7,252 nt of DNA from Limnohabitans sp. (GTDB lineage Bacteria; Pseudomonadota; Gammaproteobacteria; Burkholderiales; Burkholderiaceae_C), in assembly GCA_018883305.1 (NCBI GenBank), contig VEQI01000169.1, positions 1 through 7,252 of the forward strand, given 5' to 3'. Shown in pieces: positions 6,041 through 7,252 of this stretch; the stretch's first letter is position 1, and each line of letters opens with the position of its first letter. Made by a program: the position numbers and the translations under genes. The notes beneath the pieces are model-generated. The model was given only the letters and a program-made list of their open reading frames with translations, had not been told where the DNA came from and did not search any database.

Positions 6041-7041
6041 GAACGCCCCGGCAACAGGTCCTGACTGACCACATCACTCATGCGCAGTTCACGCGAGATG
6101 ATGCCCAGTTGTCGGTAGACCTGGGCACCACGCTGCAAGGTCTCGACATCGATGGCCCCCAGACCACGTTGTTGCGTCAACGTGGACACACTGGACGCAT
6201 TGCGCAACTGGATGATCTCCAGATTGATTGCCGGGTTCTGGCCATCAATGGCCACTTTCGTCGCCAGCTGCGCAGCCTCTTGCGGCGACTGGATCATCCA
6301 CTGCATGCTGTCACGGTAGGCTTGCAGGAAACGACGCAAGACCTCTTTGCGCTGCTGATAGGTGTCTTCACGCACCACAAACACATCGCTGGAGATGTTC
6401 AGGTGCTGACGCACCTCCATCACATGCACCGGCCCCAGGCCGCGCTGGCGCCCCACCGCCAGGCCGGTGTCCGTGGCCGCCGTGGCGTCCACTTGTCCTT
6501 GCATTAACGGCGCGAAATTCAACAGGCCCGTGACCACCACGGTGACGTCCGACTCTTTCAAACCTGCCTGGTGCAACAACACTTGCAGATTCTGTCGGGT
6601 TCCGCTGGACAGGCTGTAGACACCAATGCGCTTGCCCTTGAGATCCGCCGGCTGCCGAATGGGACTGCTGGCCAGGGACACCACGTTGAACACGTTTTGC
6701 GGGTAGATGTCGTAGATCACGCGCAGCTTCTCGCCCTTGTCCAACGCGGCGAACAGCGAACCCGGGTCGGTGAAAGCCACATCGGCCTGGCCACTCAACA
6801 AGTTGCGCAACGCGTCCCCACCGCCGGCGCCCGGAACATAGCCCAGGGCAATGCCCCGTTGCTTGAAAAAGCCCTTCTGCTCCTCCACCAGCAAATTGGT
6901 GATTTCAGTGATGGGTTTGCTCCACCCTGCCACCACACATTTGTCCAGCGTAGTCCCTTGCGCACGTGCGATAGGCAGGTGCATGCCCACCGCGGTGAGC
7001 ACAGCCGCGCTGCTGAAGTGAAGCCATTGACGTCGTTGCAT
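6037..7041 (-). CDS. Periplasmic substrate-binding protein of NMT1/SsuA/TauA type
   Basis: A complete 334-residue binding protein of the family that serves nitrate-, sulfonate-, taurine-, pyrimidine-precursor- and aromatic-acid-type ABC importers. It has a signal peptide starting MQRRQWLHF, with a hydrophobic core and probable cleavage after ARA (residue 27). The RRQWLHF start is a partial twin-arginine motif. Family marks include EEQKGFFKQRGI (53-64), GGGDALRNLLSGQADVAF (73-90), PADLKGKRIGV (131-141) and GQVDA (182-186). The ATG has an AAAGGA ribosome-binding site 6 nt upstream (7048-7053). The gene follows the permease stop by 22 bp and overlaps the SDR start, so it sits inside one operon with a transporter and enzymes. 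The substrate is unknown. The enzymes downstream suggest an organic acid or its precursor rather than a sulfonate; no sulfonate monooxygenase is present in the window. Confidence 0.9.
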   Translation of the reverse strand: MQRRQWLHFSSAAVLTAVGMHLPIARAQGTTLDKCVVAGWSKPITEITNLLVEEQKGFFKQRGIALGYVPGAGGGDALRNLLSGQADVAFTDPGSLFAALDKGEKLRVIYDIYPQNVFNVVSLASSPIRQPADLKGKRIGVYSLSSGTRQNLQVLLHQAGLKESDVTVVVTGLLNFAPLMQGQVDATAATDTGLAVGRQRGLGPVHVMEVRQHLNISSDVFVVREDTYQQRKEVLRRFLQAYRDSMQWMIQSPQEAAQLATKVAIDGQNPAINLEIIQLRNASSVSTLTQQRGLGAIDVETLQRGAQVYRQLGIISRELRMSDVVSQDLLPGRS

Positions 7042-7047
7042 GACAGG

Positions 7048-7053
7048 TCCTTT
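7048..7053 (-). promoter_or_regulatory. Ribosome-binding site of the NMT1/SsuA-type binding-protein gene
   Basis: AAAGGA on the minus strand lies 6 nt before the ATG at 7041. It is one of the clearest Shine-Dalgarno sites in the window and confirms this start. Confidence 0.75.
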
Positions 7054-7063
7054 GAAGTGATGG

Positions 7064-7252
7064 TTAATCCGGAAGATCCAGTGGTGAATGGCGCGTGGGC
7101 AAGGACAAGCGATGCAACAGCACCGCCTCCAGCCACACGGCCCCTTGATACGTGGTCCAACCCATGAGGGTGATCAACACCAGCACGGCAAACATGAGCG
7201 GCGTGTCCATTGACCCCTGGGCAGCAATGATGAGCGCCCCCAGGCCCTTGCC
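7064..7252 (-). CDS. ABC transporter permease of SsuC/TauC type, C-terminal 62 residues (cut by window edge)
   Basis: The reading frame entering from the right edge encodes 62 residues and ends in TAA (7064-7066). It starts GKGLGALIIAAQGSMDTPLM and continues with a hydrophobic segment, FAVLVLITLMGWTTY (21-35), followed by a short polar tail. The GLGALI..AQ...DTPLMFA pattern followed by a last membrane helix is the typical end of binding-protein-dependent permeases of the SsuC/TauC/NrtB class. Such a permease forms the membrane channel for the SsuA-type binding protein encoded 22 bp downstream. The matching ATPase is not in the window and would be expected further upstream. Because the fragment is short, the family call rests on the pattern and on the neighbour. 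Confidence 0.8.
   Translation of the reverse strand, partial: GKGLGALIIAAQGSMDTPLMFAVLVLITLMGWTTYQGAVWLEAVLLHRLSLPTRHSPLDLPD

Noticed and set aside
1..7252. tRNA, rRNA, CRISPR arrays, insertion sequences or phage genes
   Set aside because: No direct repeat arrays, transposase-like frames or cloverleaf-like sequences were seen. Coding genes fill almost the whole window.

Overview
The window is a tightly packed bacterial catabolic and transport locus. All eight recognisable genes lie on the minus strand, so transcription runs from high to low coordinates. The DNA is GC-rich by eye. The gene set (a Liv-type ABC importer, an NMT1/SsuA-type importer, CoA-ester enzymes and Shine-Dalgarno-driven start sites) suggests a Gram-negative proteobacterium, most likely a betaproteobacterium of the Burkholderiales. 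That placement is inferred from protein style, not from a marker gene.

In transcription order the layout is: the 3' end of an ABC permease of the SsuC/TauC type (7064-7252, partial); an NMT1/SsuA-like periplasmic binding protein (6037-7041); an SDR oxidoreductase (5255-6040); a long acyl-CoA dehydrogenase resembling (2S)-methylsuccinyl-CoA dehydrogenase, Mcd (3493-5175); a family III CoA transferase that closely resembles 2-methylfumaryl-CoA isomerase (mesaconyl-CoA C1-C4 CoA transferase, Mct) (2279-3496); a Liv-type periplasmic binding protein (967-2148); livG (192-962); and the 5' part of livF (1-195, partial). Three junctions are ATGA stop/start overlaps (binding protein/SDR, dehydrogenase/CoA transferase, livG/livF). 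The only intergenic spaces of note are 79 bp (5176-5254) and 130 bp (2149-2278). The 130-bp space carries two inverted repeats and may separate two transcription units. There are no RNA genes, mobile elements or CRISPR arrays, and no gene-free stretch longer than 300 bp.

The most interesting point is the translationally coupled Mcd-like and Mct-like pair. The known product of Mcd, mesaconyl-C1-CoA (2-methylfumaryl-CoA), is the known substrate of Mct. Together they would turn methylsuccinyl-CoA into mesaconyl-C4-CoA. With a hydratase (Meh) and a citramalyl-CoA lyase, neither seen here, this would lead to acetyl-CoA and pyruvate. The combination borrows one step from the ethylmalonyl-CoA pathway and one from the 3-hydroxypropionate bicycle. 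With importer genes on both sides, it looks like an uptake-and-degradation module for methylsuccinate, another C5 branched dicarboxylate, or a precursor that breaks down to one. The pathway reading is inference; the gene identities rest on motifs and remembered family sequences.
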